This document shows positions 18,533 to 28,200 of a DNA stretch of 64,000 nucleotides, in pieces. The notes beneath the pieces were generated by a model, which worked only from the letters and a program-made list of their open reading frames with translations, was not told the DNA's origin and searched no databases. The position numbers were made by a program, and so were the translations under genes. The stretch lies in contig NZ_JAHESF010000008.1 in the NCBI RefSeq assembly GCF_018598225.1, positions 186,001 to 250,000 on the forward strand, read 5' to 3'. Source of the DNA: Chryseosolibacter histidinae. GTDB taxonomy: Bacteria; Bacteroidota; Bacteroidia; Cytophagales; Cyclobacteriaceae. Numbering within the stretch: position 1 is the stretch's first letter; each line of letters starts with the position of its first letter.

Positions 18533-19612
18533 ATGCAGGACAAGGGATTACTGTTTATACCTGACATCAGCGGCTTTACCCGCTTTGTGAACGAAACCGA
18601 TATTGCACACAGCCGTCTGATCATCCAGGAGCTGCTGGAGACCATCATCAACTCCAACGAGATAGGTCTCGAGGTATCGGAAGTTGAAGGTGACGCCGTA
18701 CTGTTCTATAAATTCTGCAACCCTCCCAGCCTCAGCGAGCTTTTTGCCCAGATCGAAAAAACATTCTGCTCCTTCCACCAGAGCCTCACCTCTTACGAGC
18801 TCCGCCGTTATTGCCAGTGCAACGCCTGCATGTCGGCGGTGAACCTTTCGCTGAAGATCATCACACACTACGGCGAGTTCAGCACGTATTCGGTCAAAAA
18901 TTTCCGCAAGCTCATCGGCAAGGATATCATCGTAGCCCATCAGCTGCTGAAGAACGACATCGACCAGCATGAATACTGGCTGGTGACCACCAACATGCTG
19001 GATCAGAAGACGCCGGAGTCGCTTGCCCAATGGATGAAATGGGTAGAGAGCTCCAAGAAAACAGACTCGGGCGAGATCCAGTTCATGTACACGCAGCTGG
19101 GTGAGCTCAGGGGCCAGGTGAAAGCTTTGCCTCCTCCCGCCATCGATCTGTCGAAAATGCTCAAGGTGGCATCGGCCTCTCACGAGTATGACACCGGCCT
19201 GATCAGGCTGTTCCATGCCGCCGGAGATTTTAACCATCGCCACCAGTGGATGGAGGGCGTGATCAGGGTCGAGGAAGTGGGCCATTTCCTTCCCAGGGTT
19301 GGCATGCGCTGCCGTTGCGTATTCAAAGACCGGGAAGTGATCACCACGGCCAGCAGCTACCGCTACAGCACCGAGAGGATCGAATTCAGCGAGACGGAAG
19401 AAGGAAGCGGTAACACCACCAATTTCATCCTGGAGAAGCTCGACAACGGCAAGGCCAGGTGCACCCTGACCTATTACCTGAAGAAAAATGTTTTTTCATA
19501 CACCGTTTTTTTAACGGGCAAGGCCAAAGTCAAAGAACGTTCTTTCCAGCACTCTTTAAAGAATATTGAAAGTGTGCTTCCGCAGATCCAGCTTCCGCCC
19601 GGGGTGGAGTAG
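18533..19612 (+). CDS. DUF2652 protein: cyclase-like domain plus SRPBCC-like domain
   Basis: Conserved Bacteroidota protein of 359 residues without established function. Residues about 1-185 (MQDKGLLFIPDISGFTRFVN; EVSEVEGDAVLFYKF) resemble the class III nucleotide cyclase fold: DISGFTRF matches the metal-binding DxxGFT start and EGDAVLF the second acidic site. The middle segment is a four-cysteine cluster (RYCQCNACM). Residues about 215-350 look like a START/SRPBCC domain. I chose the ATG at 18533 (MQDKG) because the cyclase-like fold begins there; the frame opens at 18488. It may bind nucleotides or be a true cyclase, but this is unproven. Confidence 0.8.
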   Translation: MQDKGLLFIPDISGFTRFVNETDIAHSRLIIQELLETIINSNEIGLEVSEVEGDAVLFYKFCNPPSLSELFAQIEKTFCSFHQSLTSYELRRYCQCNACMSAVNLSLKIITHYGEFSTYSVKNFRKLIGKDIIVAHQLLKNDIDQHEYWLVTTNMLDQKTPESLAQWMKWVESSKKTDSGEIQFMYTQLGELRGQVKALPPPAIDLSKMLKVASASHEYDTGLIRLFHAAGDFNHRHQWMEGVIRVEEVGHFLPRVGMRCRCVFKDREVITTASSYRYSTERIEFSETEEGSGNTTNFILEKLDNGKARCTLTYYLKKNVFSYTVFLTGKAKVKERSFQHSLKNIESVLPQIQLPPGVE

Positions 19613-19680
19613 GGTGAAGCATCTGTTTACCTTGTTACCGTAAAGGGGTTTCCTGAATAAAAGGGACCAACAAAATATAG

Positions 19681-20334
19681 ATGAGAATACCGGCCTTGCT
19701 TCTTTTACTCACAGCATTGATTGGCTGCAGTGATAAAAATCCTGAAACAACAACGCATGCCGCAGCCCTCACCGTCATCGATGCAAGATTCCCGCTCAAC
19801 CTCGGCACCTTTGATCTTAACCAGGGTAACATCGTACAACTGAACGATGGGATCGTATCCGGGATAATGAATACCGTTCAGGATTATTACACCCATGACT
19901 GCCTGGGCGACAGCCTGCACACTTACATGGACACGTATATCCGCACCCTTCGTTTACACGATAGCCTGACCACCACTTTTGTGATCTTATTAAAGCATTA
20001 TCCCTCTGATGAAGTGACCAGTAAGGTGCTGTTTTACGATAACGGGAAAAAAGAGTTCATCGCCGACCCACTGGATTTTAAGATCTACGCCTTGTTCGAG
20101 TTCAAGGACGGTGCGTTTACACCGACAAGTTTAAAAACCAGCTTTAACATCGATGGACCGGAAATTCAGTTGGTGGATTTTGATAACGATGGTATCCATG
20201 ATCTGAAGTTCACCAGGTTATTCCACAATGGAACTTTTAACGCCATTCATGAGTCCATCCTCACCCTTAAAAATTCCCGTGTCGATACGCTTCATTTTGA
20301 AGAAAGATCACTCCTGAAAAATGTCTCTGAATAA
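19681..20334 (+). CDS. Hypothetical lipoprotein
   Basis: 217 residues with an N-terminal signal and lipobox (LLTALIGCSDKN, Cys16), so probably anchored to a membrane surface. The rest is not recognised. A calcium-loop-like stretch, LVDFDNDGIHDLKF (about 160-174), resembles the DxDxDG repeats of VCBS/dockerin-type proteins. Four acidic or amide ligands are spaced suitably, so it may bind Ca2+. It stands alone, followed by a gap with a hairpin. Confidence 0.75.
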   Translation: MRIPALLLLLTALIGCSDKNPETTTHAAALTVIDARFPLNLGTFDLNQGNIVQLNDGIVSGIMNTVQDYYTHDCLGDSLHTYMDTYIRTLRLHDSLTTTFVILLKHYPSDEVTSKVLFYDNGKKEFIADPLDFKIYALFEFKDGAFTPTSLKTSFNIDGPEIQLVDFDNDGIHDLKFTRLFHNGTFNAIHESILTLKNSRVDTLHFEERSLLKNVSE

Positions 20335-20665
20335 GAATTCCTACGGCCGGTAAGACTCTCCCTTCGACAGACCGGGGAAAGGTTTTCCATTTTTGTGTAA
20401 CAGAGATCTCCTGACAAAATCAAGGCTCCCGCCTGGAGCAGGAGCCTTGGCTAATCCCTTTCCTTACTATGAAATATTTTCCAATTCAGGTCGTGAAGGT
20501 TCTGATCTTGCGATCGCTCCTCGAGAGTTAGCAATATGCGGTGATAAAAAAGTGTTCCTGCACCTCACGACTGCCGTTCGTATGGAACGCGGTAATCAAC
20601 ATTAATGGTTCGTCGGCATGCTGTTTGTCCGCATCAACTGAGCGTTTCAGATAAACAACCTGCAT
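20335..20665. other. Intergenic gap with a 9-bp hairpin
   Basis: CAAGGCTCC (20421-20429) and GGAGCCTTG (20441-20449) form a perfect hairpin with an 11-base loop but no U-run. CTCCCTTCGACAGACC at about 20358 resembles a dispersed Bacteroidota intergenic motif (CCCTTCGACAGGCTCAG). No gene is visible before the small ORF at 20666. Confidence 0.5.
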
Positions 20666-20815
20666 ATGATTCGGAAGCTTAAATCAGGCGAGTACCGGAT
20701 ATACTCGAGGAAGAAAAATTCAAAAACCGGCAAGCGCAGAAACCTCGGTACCTTTAAAAGCAAAGCTGCTGCGCAAAAGCACGAACGTGCGATCCAATAC
20801 TTTAAACATCATTAA
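20666..20815 (+). CDS. Small basic conserved protein (49 residues)
   Basis: ATG at 20666 encodes a complete 49-residue protein: MIRKLKSGEYRIYSRKKN, then SKTGKRRNLGTFKSKAAAQK and HERAIQYFKHH. It is strongly basic (many K and R). The layout is a short beta part (GEYRIYSRK; RRNLGTF) followed by a helix (KAAAQKHERAIQYF), like a small RNA- or DNA-binding domain. I recall near-identical small ORFs annotated as hypothetical in other Bacteroidota and Proteobacteria. Function unknown. Coding is supported by its internal pattern rather than by length. Confidence 0.75.
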   Translation: MIRKLKSGEYRIYSRKKNSKTGKRRNLGTFKSKAAAQKHERAIQYFKHH

Positions 20816-20995
20816 CGAGGTAAGATCGTTGGGCGTACGGCTAAAACTCAAAGCACCACCTTTACCCTAAGGTACGCAGGCTGCAATCGATCATAATATT
20901 GTAAAAAATTGTCACCACCGGTGCTGGTCCGCTATCATCTGCTTAGCTTTAGTAATATTCTATTCAGTCGTTATTCACCAAAAATCAATGCAGCC

Positions 20996-23396
20996 ATGAT
21001 CTCCAGCTACTTTAAAACGGCCAGGCGCGTGATCACACGCAACAGGGTATTTTCACTCATCAATATCATCGGTCTTGCAGCCAGCATGTCTGTGGGACTA
21101 TTATTCATCTCCATTCTCACCGATGTTCTGAAGTATGACCGGTTCCACGAAAAGAAAGACAGAACGGTACGCGTGATCACCAACCATCGCGACAGCCAGA
21201 ACGAGGTGAAGCTGGCAACGTCATCCTTTGCCCTGGCGCAGGAGATCCGGGATGATGTTCCGGAAGCGGAGACCGTTACAACGGTGGGTTATGGCTTTGG
21301 CGGTGATTTTATGTTTGAGAACAAGGTTCAGCCGTTGAAAGGATTTTGGGCGCAACCTTCATTCTTCGACGTCTTTAGTTTTTCCATTGCTGCAGGGTGA
21401 TGCGTCAACGGCGCTGCGTGAACCGAATTCGGTGGTGATCACAGAATCTGCCGCATTGCGGATCTTTGGTACTACAGACGTTCTTGGAAGGAGCCTGGCC
21501 AAAGGTAGCGCTGAACCAGCTAACAATACGGAGTTCATTATTACCGGCGTGATGCGCGGTGTTCCGAAATTTTCGCATATGCAATTCGAAGCGCTGGCAT
21601 CCTTTTCAACGCAAGATCTGAATGGTTCTGAGCTGAACAGCTGGACGAATGTCTGGGGGAACTATACTTATGTAGTGATGCGTGAAGGTGTGAACACCCG
21701 CCAAATCGAGGAAGCGCTTCAGGGGATCGCGGAAAAACGAAACGTAGCCTCCAACAACGACAATCGCCAGGTAATTTCATTCGGCGTGCAGCCTTTGACG
21801 AAGATCGTATTTTTCGGACCGCGGCTGGATAACCAGATCGGCTTATCGATGCCAACAAGGTTTCTTTGGCTGATCTCAGGCTTATCGATCATTGTACTGA
21901 TAACAGCCTGTTTCAACTACACCAATCTTTCAGTAGCCCGGGCCTCTACACGCATGCGCGAGGTGGGCATCCGCAAGGTGATTGGCGCAAAGCGAAGCCA
22001 GGTCATGGCCCAGTTCATAGCCGAGTCTACAGTGATCTCGCTGATGGCATTGTTATTCGCATTCGTGATCTTCACGCTGATCAGGTCACAGTTCCTGTCG
22101 CTGACACCAAACCTCAGCCGTTTGTTCGATCTCGCGCTGACCCCGGCACACATCGCACTCTTTGTGGTCTTTGCCGTTGCCACGGGATTGTTCAGCGGGT
22201 TGGTTCCTGGGATGTTCTTCTCGAAAGTTAACGCCGCCTATGTACTGCGTGGTACCGGATGGAAAGGGTCTGCGCGCATGGGCGTGCGAAAAGCGCTGAT
22301 CGTTGTGCAGTATGTTTTTGCATTGGCGTTCATCACGTCTACCGTGATCCTGTACAAGCAGTATCGTGACTTCGTGAGCTTCGACCTGGGTTTTAACACA
22401 AACAACATTGTGAACATTGCGCTCAGGGGAAACAAGGCTGATGTGCTTGAATCGAAGCTGGCGGCGCTTCCTGAAGTGAAAGAAACATCGCGCTCGTTTA
22501 TGATCACCAGCACCGGAAATAATTACTACACACATGTGAAGGGCGCGGATCCAAATGACTCGTTGCGTGCCTGGTACAACAAGATCGACGAGCATTACCT
22601 GGATCTGTTTGATTTCAGATTGATAGCAGGTCGCAACATTGCGGGCCGGGTGGAAGGCGCGCCGGAACGTGAGGTGATCGTGAACAGAACATTGATCCGG
22701 CAGCTGCAGATCGCTGGCGGTGATCCTCGCAAGGCGATAGGCGAAACGGTGACGATCGATGGCAACGAGCTTACGATCGTAGGTGTGACGGAAGATTTTC
22801 ATTACAGCACGCTCGACAGACAGATCGGTCCGTTCGTTTTCCGGCAACTGGATCGCGCTAAGATCCTCAACGTGCGCATTGCGTCAGCTGATCTTCAGGC
22901 CACGATGGCAAAGCTCGAAAAGGTCTGGCGCACCATTGATGACGCCCATCCCATGGAAGCGGAGCTTTATAACCATCAGATCGAATCGGCCTACCGTGAA
23001 TATTCATCCATCGGAAAAGTTGTCGGGTTCCTGGCGTTCCTCACCGTGATAATATGTTCGCTCGGACTTTTGGGAATGGTGATCTTTGCTGCCGAAACCC
23101 GCATGAAAGAAATGAGCATCCGCCGGGTGATGGGCGCTCCAGCATGGAACGTAACCTACCTGCTGAGTCGAAACTTCCTGCTGCTGTTATCGCTCTCCGC
23201 GGCCATCGCTATTCCGTTAACTTGGGTATTCTTTACAAAAGTGGTGCTGGTGAACGTGGTCTATCACAACCCCATCACCTTCGCTGAGCTTTTCACTGGT
23301 GCCTTTGTGGTTGCCGCCATCGCCCTGGCCATGGTAACATCGCAGGGTTTGCGTGTGGCCAGGAAAAATCCCGCGGAGGTGTTACGAAGCGAATGA
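20996..23396 (+). pseudogene. FtsX/MacB-type ABC permease, interrupted by a +1 frameshift
   Basis: Two frames together make one typical lone permease of about 800 residues. The first frame (from ATG 20996, MISSYFKTARRVITRNR) carries helix 1 and the start of the periplasmic MacB_PCD domain and stops at 21398-21400 after FSFSIAAG. The second frame resumes with DASTALREPNSVVITESAAL. Removing one G from the GGG at 21396-21398 restores SIAAGDASTALREPNSVVIT, the normal family sequence. The second part contains helices 2-4, a second MacB_PCD domain and the last three helices, ending NPAEVLRSE. It is either a natural inactivation or an assembly error. No ATPase gene is adjacent. Confidence 0.88.
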
Positions 23397-23470
23397 GTTA
23401 AACGATCGCGGAAGCGTATTTTTCTGTATTTTTATTCTATCTCTTTTTATCAACTGCGATACCCACTGTT

Positions 23471-24958
23471 ATGAAATCCCTCGTCCCTTCCATCCTTCTG
23501 ATGATCTTGCTGTCGGCCTGCAGCGGGTCCGTTACCGAAACGGCTCCCGAGCCTGCGCTCACAAAGAAGTTAAATGCCTATCTCATCGAAACAGCAGACC
23601 AGCTGAATCTTGCGGGACTGACCGTAGCCATCACCCGAAACGACTCGGTGATCTATACCGGCGCGTTCGGGTATCGCAACATTGAAACCAAAGAGCCGAT
23701 GACCCCGCGTAACGTTTTTCATTGGGCATCGGTTTCGAAAACTTTTGTGGCAACGGCCATCATGCAGCTGTGGGAGCAAAAGAAGATCAACCTCGACGAA
23801 AAGCTCATCACTTATCTTCCTTACTTCAAGCAGCAGGATGCATTTTATAAAGACATCACCATCCGGCAGATGCTGAACCACACGTCTGGCATCGGCGATG
23901 TAGACGATTACGAATGGCACAATCCACAGTACGACTCGGGTGCGCTTGAACGTTTTGTGAGACGCATCGCCAACGACAAGATGCTGTTTGCTCCCGGAAC
24001 GGATATGCAGTACAGCAACACGGCCTTCGAAACGCTGGGGGACGTGATCGCTAAAATATCAGGGATGTCGTTTGAGACCTATGTACGCAAAAACATTCTG
24101 ACACCGCTCGGAATGAACACCACCAGCTTTTTGTACCCGGAAATACCAGACTCACTTCGCGTGAGCGGACATCAATGGGCGGGCATGCCGGTGGTAAGCA
24201 AACATTATCCCTACAACCGCATGCATGGCCCCAGCAGCACCCTCAACTCGAACGTGCTGGAGATGACCCACTATGCCTTCGCTCACCTGAATCGAGGCGT
24301 ATATAAAAACACGCGCATCCTTGCCGACTCTACTTATGACCTTTGGTGGAAGAACTCCGTAAACCTGGAAGGTAAATCACAGATCGGCATTGCCTGGTGG
24401 CTGGGCGAGCGCAACGGCGTGAAAACGGTGGGGCACTCTGGTGGAGATACCGGCTTCCGCAGCTACTTCATGCTTGTGCCCGAAAAAGATCTCTCCATTA
24501 TGCTGGTGGCCAACGACGAGCTGTTGCGTACCTATGATCTTGCGGCTGCTCTGTTAGACATCACCATGGGTATCGAACCACTGCCAGGAAGGCGGCAGAT
24601 CGGGTTCAAATTTGCAGAAGTAATGAAGGTAGAGGGCATTGACAAAGCAAAAGCATTTTTCAACAAGACAAAAGAAGACACCGTTCAACGAAAGTTCTAC
24701 CTCTGGAAAGAAGATGAAGCCGCGTTTGCCTATCCGGGATACCTGTACATGGAACACGAGATGTACCCGGAAGCAATTGAAATGTTCAAGTTCAACCTCG
24801 AGCAATTCCCAAACTCAGCCTGGGCATATTCTCATCTGGCAACAGGCGTTGCGAGGTCGGGAGATAAAACACTCGCAAAACAATATTATAAAAAGGCGAT
24901 CGAGCTGTTGCCCGAAGAGCAGTCTTTTAAGGACGAATTGAAGAAGCTTGGAAAATAA
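23471..24958 (+). CDS. Serine hydrolase (class C beta-lactamase/PBP4* family) with C-terminal TPR-like tail, lipoprotein
   Basis: Exported hydrolase of the beta-lactamase superfamily. The lipobox is LLSACSGS (Cys17). Catalytic motifs are SxxK at 87-90 (SVSK), YSN at 181-183 (MQYSNTAF) and HSGG near 330 (VGHSGGDTGF), all intact. Residues about 370-495 form an extra helical region ending in a TPR-like unit (SAWAYSHLATGVARSGDKTLAKQYYKKAIELLP). Members act on D-Ala peptides or small esters; the substrate cannot be read from sequence. It starts 74 bp after the permease remnant and has no operon partner. Confidence 0.9.
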   Translation: MKSLVPSILLMILLSACSGSVTETAPEPALTKKLNAYLIETADQLNLAGLTVAITRNDSVIYTGAFGYRNIETKEPMTPRNVFHWASVSKTFVATAIMQLWEQKKINLDEKLITYLPYFKQQDAFYKDITIRQMLNHTSGIGDVDDYEWHNPQYDSGALERFVRRIANDKMLFAPGTDMQYSNTAFETLGDVIAKISGMSFETYVRKNILTPLGMNTTSFLYPEIPDSLRVSGHQWAGMPVVSKHYPYNRMHGPSSTLNSNVLEMTHYAFAHLNRGVYKNTRILADSTYDLWWKNSVNLEGKSQIGIAWWLGERNGVKTVGHSGGDTGFRSYFMLVPEKDLSIMLVANDELLRTYDLAAALLDITMGIEPLPGRRQIGFKFAEVMKVEGIDKAKAFFNKTKEDTVQRKFYLWKEDEAAFAYPGYLYMEHEMYPEAIEMFKFNLEQFPNSAWAYSHLATGVARSGDKTLAKQYYKKAIELLPEEQSFKDELKKLGK

Positions 24959-24984
24959 AGAAGACTACAGTCCCTCGTACCAGC

Positions 24985-25734
24985 TTAAAATATGATCCGC
25001 CACTTTTTCCCATCCAGGTTCTCCGCAGATGAGTGACTTTTGTCTTCGAAGATTTTTACATCAACACGGCTGTTCTTATCCTTGTAACTGCCGGCGATGG
25101 TTTGGGTTAGCGTATGTGGGAAAATATGATCCTTTCCGCCGCCGATGAACAACAACGGCACATGGGGCTTCTTAAAATCTATATTGGCAAATGAGTTCAG
25201 CACCAGCTGCCGGCTTACCTTATAACTTTCAGGCACGGCAACGACTTCAAATGCTTTTGCTCTTTCTGCTTCTGGCAACGTGTTGAAAAAAGCTTTATCG
25301 TACCACTCACGCGTACCCATGAAATAATCCTTTCCCGAGAGGAAACCAAAGGCAGGCAGCACGATCTTTACCGTTGAAAAAGGAGGAAATATATTTTTTG
25401 GAGGAGCACCGTCGATGCTCACGGCTGCTGTCGCTTTGCCCAGCTCCACCAGTTTTTGCACAGCCATGCCTGCCATGGAGTGGCCGATCACGAGCGGTTT
25501 CTCAGGCAGCGAATCGATCAGTCTGACGATGTTCATGACCACATCTGTAAAACCTGTTTTGACAAGATCAGGATGTACCTGTGCTCTTAGTGCAGCAGGG
25601 TTGCCTTCATGTCCCGGGTTGGCGGGTGTATGAACGGTGTAGCCCTTCTGTTCATAGTAGCGTTTCCATGCTGCCCAGCTCGTGTTGTTTACGAAATTTC
25701 CATGAATGAGAACGATGGTTTTTGGCTTTGCCAT
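24985..25734 (-). CDS. Alpha/beta hydrolase
   Basis: Cytoplasmic 249-residue alpha/beta hydrolase. The oxyanion motif is VLIHGNFVN (residues 8-16), the nucleophile elbow is GHSMAG with Ser86, and the likely catalytic His is in FEDKSHSSAENL near the C-terminus, with the acid probably in GGGKDHIFP. There is no signal peptide. It is convergent with the serine hydrolase before it (26-bp gap) and divergent from GH32 after it. Esterase or lactonase activity is possible; the substrate is unknown. Confidence 0.88.
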   Translation of the reverse strand: MAKPKTIVLIHGNFVNNTSWAAWKRYYEQKGYTVHTPANPGHEGNPAALRAQVHPDLVKTGFTDVVMNIVRLIDSLPEKPLVIGHSMAGMAVQKLVELGKATAAVSIDGAPPKNIFPPFSTVKIVLPAFGFLSGKDYFMGTREWYDKAFFNTLPEAERAKAFEVVAVPESYKVSRQLVLNSFANIDFKKPHVPLLFIGGGKDHIFPHTLTQTIAGSYKDKNSRVDVKIFEDKSHSSAENLDGKKWRIIF

Positions 25735-25924
25735 AAATGATGAGTGTTGGGGTTTAAAGAGATCTTACGGTGGTACTTCAATATAAGCGCATTTTGACTT
25801 TTAACTATCCGCCGGCTGCATAATTCTTTTCTATTGCTTCTTCGGATACGTTTTCGGAAACGCCTCAGGTCATCTGGCGAAAAGAATCGAATTATCGTAG
25901 ATTGGTATTGATAAGATAAAACTT

Positions 25925-27691
25925 ATGAGATACCTGTTCATTGCGTTATGCAGCATCGGTCTGACGGTTCAAAGTTTTGGACAACTTTCCGAAAGCAAAA
26001 AAATAAAGATCAAAAAAGGACAGCAGTACCTGAACTTCCCGGTGAACCAGGCAGCGCCCTCTGTAAAAGCTTCCATTATGCTGGATGGCAAGACGCTGGA
26101 TCAGTTCACCATCAACCTTGCCAATGGTAATCCTCAATTCTGGGCTTACTTTGATGTGTCCGAATACCAGGGCAAAACATTGGTAATTGAAATCGAAAAT
26201 AAACGTGACGGCTCGCGGGTTGAATCGGACGTGAGCACAACTGCTAAAGGATTAGCGCTGATCTTTGCCGATGTCACCTACCCGGGGCAGGACAGTGTTT
26301 ACAGGGAGAAAGGCAGGCCGCAGGTACACTTCTCGGCGCAACGTGGATGGCTGAACGATCCGAACGGACTTCTTTACGAGGATGGAGAATATCACCTGTA
26401 CTTTCAACACAACCCCTACGGATGGCCGTGGGGAAATATGCACTGGGGTCATGCCGTGAGCACCGACCTGCTCCATTGGAAACAATTGAAGGAAGCAATT
26501 TATCCCGTAATAAAAGAAGGAGTCACAGATGATGCCGCATTTTCGGGTACCGCAGTCGTTGACCCCGAAAACACAGCAGGCTTCCGGAAGAATGGCGTTG
26601 ATCCCATCATTGCCGTGTACACCAGCACGGGGCGGGGAGAGTGCCTTCAGCTGAGCTACGACAAAGGCAGAACCTTCACCGATTATGAAGGCAATCCTGT
26701 TTTAAAACATCAGGGCGAAGGCCGCGACCCGAAAGTATTTTGGTATGACCTAGATAAGCACTGGGTGATGGTGGTATGGGACGCCGGCATGCCGAAGAAA
26801 CTGAGCAACGGCGACCAGGCCATGGTGCGTGAGCATTCGATCTATACATCGCCTGATCTCAAACGCTGGACGTATCAGTCGGGTGTAGCAGGTTTCTTCG
26901 AATGTCCCGATCTTTTTGAGCTGCCTGTGGAAGGAAAATCAGGCGTGAAGAAGTGGGTGATGTACGATGCATCCGGTAAATATGTGGTGGGTGATTTTGA
27001 TGGAAAGAAATTTAACATCGAGCAACATCTCACGCGGTATGAGCATGGCGGCGGATATTTTTATGCGGCACAAACTTTCAACAACGCGCCGAATGGAAGA
27101 AGGGTCCAGATCGGTTGGGGACGCGACATCACACATCCAGGCATGCCGTTTAACCAGGCCATGTTGTTTCCCACAGCCCTCACGTTAAGAATGACTACAG
27201 ATGGATACAGACTGTGCCCTACACCGGTGAACGAGATCAATTCGCTGCACAAGAACAGCAAGGTGCTGGAAAACCGTGTGGTTACCGCGGGCGAAAATGT
27301 CAGCCTGCCCGTAAACCCGGACACGCCCCTGCACGTGATCGCCGAGTTTGAAAGAGGTGATGCGCCTATCGTATTCAGGATGCTCGGTTACGAAATGCGG
27401 TTTGATAATGAATGGATCTTTTCCACCACGCCACTTCAAGGTTCGGATCAACGGGATACGCAGCCTGTGATGTATGCGCCGAAGTCGGATCTTTTTAAGA
27501 TCGAAGTTATTGCAGACAAAAACATACTGGAGTTTTTCATCAACGATGGCGAGCTTTACTATGTGGTGCCCTTCAACGGCAAAAAAACCGGAAAGATCGA
27601 AGCGGTGGCATCAAGAGACGTGAGCCGCAAGTTTATCGTTAAACGGCTCGAGGTTCATGAGCTCAACCCGGTCTGGACCAATGGCCGGTAA
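25925..27691 (+). CDS. GH32 fructan hydrolase (levanase/inulinase/invertase-like), exported
   Basis: Secreted enzyme of 588 residues releasing fructose from beta-fructans or sucrose. Signal peptide about 1-20. N-terminal extension about 25-118 (a beta domain often found before Bacteroidota levanases). The five-blade GH32 propeller starts at WLNDPNG with nucleophile D145, the transition-state RDP motif is R267-D268-P269, and the acid/base lies in FECPDLF (E326). A C-terminal beta-sandwich covers about 430-588. There is no SusCD or fructokinase beside it, so it is a stand-alone enzyme. The DoxX gene follows after about 100 bp. Confidence 0.93.
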   Translation: MRYLFIALCSIGLTVQSFGQLSESKKIKIKKGQQYLNFPVNQAAPSVKASIMLDGKTLDQFTINLANGNPQFWAYFDVSEYQGKTLVIEIENKRDGSRVESDVSTTAKGLALIFADVTYPGQDSVYREKGRPQVHFSAQRGWLNDPNGLLYEDGEYHLYFQHNPYGWPWGNMHWGHAVSTDLLHWKQLKEAIYPVIKEGVTDDAAFSGTAVVDPENTAGFRKNGVDPIIAVYTSTGRGECLQLSYDKGRTFTDYEGNPVLKHQGEGRDPKVFWYDLDKHWVMVVWDAGMPKKLSNGDQAMVREHSIYTSPDLKRWTYQSGVAGFFECPDLFELPVEGKSGVKKWVMYDASGKYVVGDFDGKKFNIEQHLTRYEHGGGYFYAAQTFNNAPNGRRVQIGWGRDITHPGMPFNQAMLFPTALTLRMTTDGYRLCPTPVNEINSLHKNSKVLENRVVTAGENVSLPVNPDTPLHVIAEFERGDAPIVFRMLGYEMRFDNEWIFSTTPLQGSDQRDTQPVMYAPKSDLFKIEVIADKNILEFFINDGELYYVVPFNGKKTGKIEAVASRDVSRKFIVKRLEVHELNPVWTNGR

Positions 27692-27790
27692 ACGGACGAT
27701 ACTCATATGCAATCCGCGTTCATCGCATAACAATTTTTGATTAGGAGGAAGGCGCGGACATTAATTACCTTTATCACAACATTCTGTATC

Positions 27791-28198
27791 ATGAACGCTT
27801 CTTTTTCAGATTCCCTATCCAACCGTGGCCTTGCTATTGTGAGGATCATCGTTGGTCTGCTGTTGGTCTATCATGGTCTCGAAGTGTTTAATGCCGAATT
27901 AATGAAGGGCTATACGGAGTGGGATAAGTTCAAGGGCCAGGCCGCTGCGTTCAAAGTGTATGCGGGAAAGTCGGCTGAGTTAGTGACGGGTGTGCTTCTT
28001 TGCCTTGGCCTGATCACCCGTGTTTGTGGCGTGCTCATCATCGGGACTTTTTCATATATCACTTTTTTTGTGGGCAACGGCAGGTTCTGGTATGAAGACC
28101 AGCATCCCTTCATGTTCGCGCTGTTCGGCTTACTGTTTCTTTTCACAGGCCCGGGAGCGTGGAGTCTGGACAGGATACTGTTTAAGAAAAAGAATTAA
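27791..28198 (+). CDS. DoxX-family membrane protein
   Basis: 135-residue protein with four hydrophobic helices: about 13-30 (AIVRIIVGLLLVYHGLEVF), 60-75 (LVTGVLLCLGLITRV), 78-95 (VLIIGTFSYITFFVG) and 105-123 (FMFALFGLLFLFTGPGAWSLD). RIIVGLLLVYHG and the final GPGAWSLDRIL are typical of DoxX/SURF4-like proteins of unknown precise role. I chose the ATG at 27791; a longer frame from 27737 adds a non-conserved leader. It ends 2 bp before the AraC gene, so the two are co-transcribed. Confidence 0.85.
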   Translation: MNASFSDSLSNRGLAIVRIIVGLLLVYHGLEVFNAELMKGYTEWDKFKGQAAAFKVYAGKSAELVTGVLLCLGLITRVCGVLIIGTFSYITFFVGNGRFWYEDQHPFMFALFGLLFLFTGPGAWSLDRILFKKKN

Positions 28199-28200
28199 GA

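Noticed and set aside
18548-19285. Minus-strand frame of 245 codons
   Set aside because: Antisense to the DUF2652 gene.
20421-20449. Terminator after the hypothetical lipoprotein
   Set aside because: The stem is perfect, but there is no U-run; kept only as a hairpin in the gap description.
22086-22847. Minus-strand frame of 253 codons
   Set aside because: Antisense to the FtsX permease remnant.
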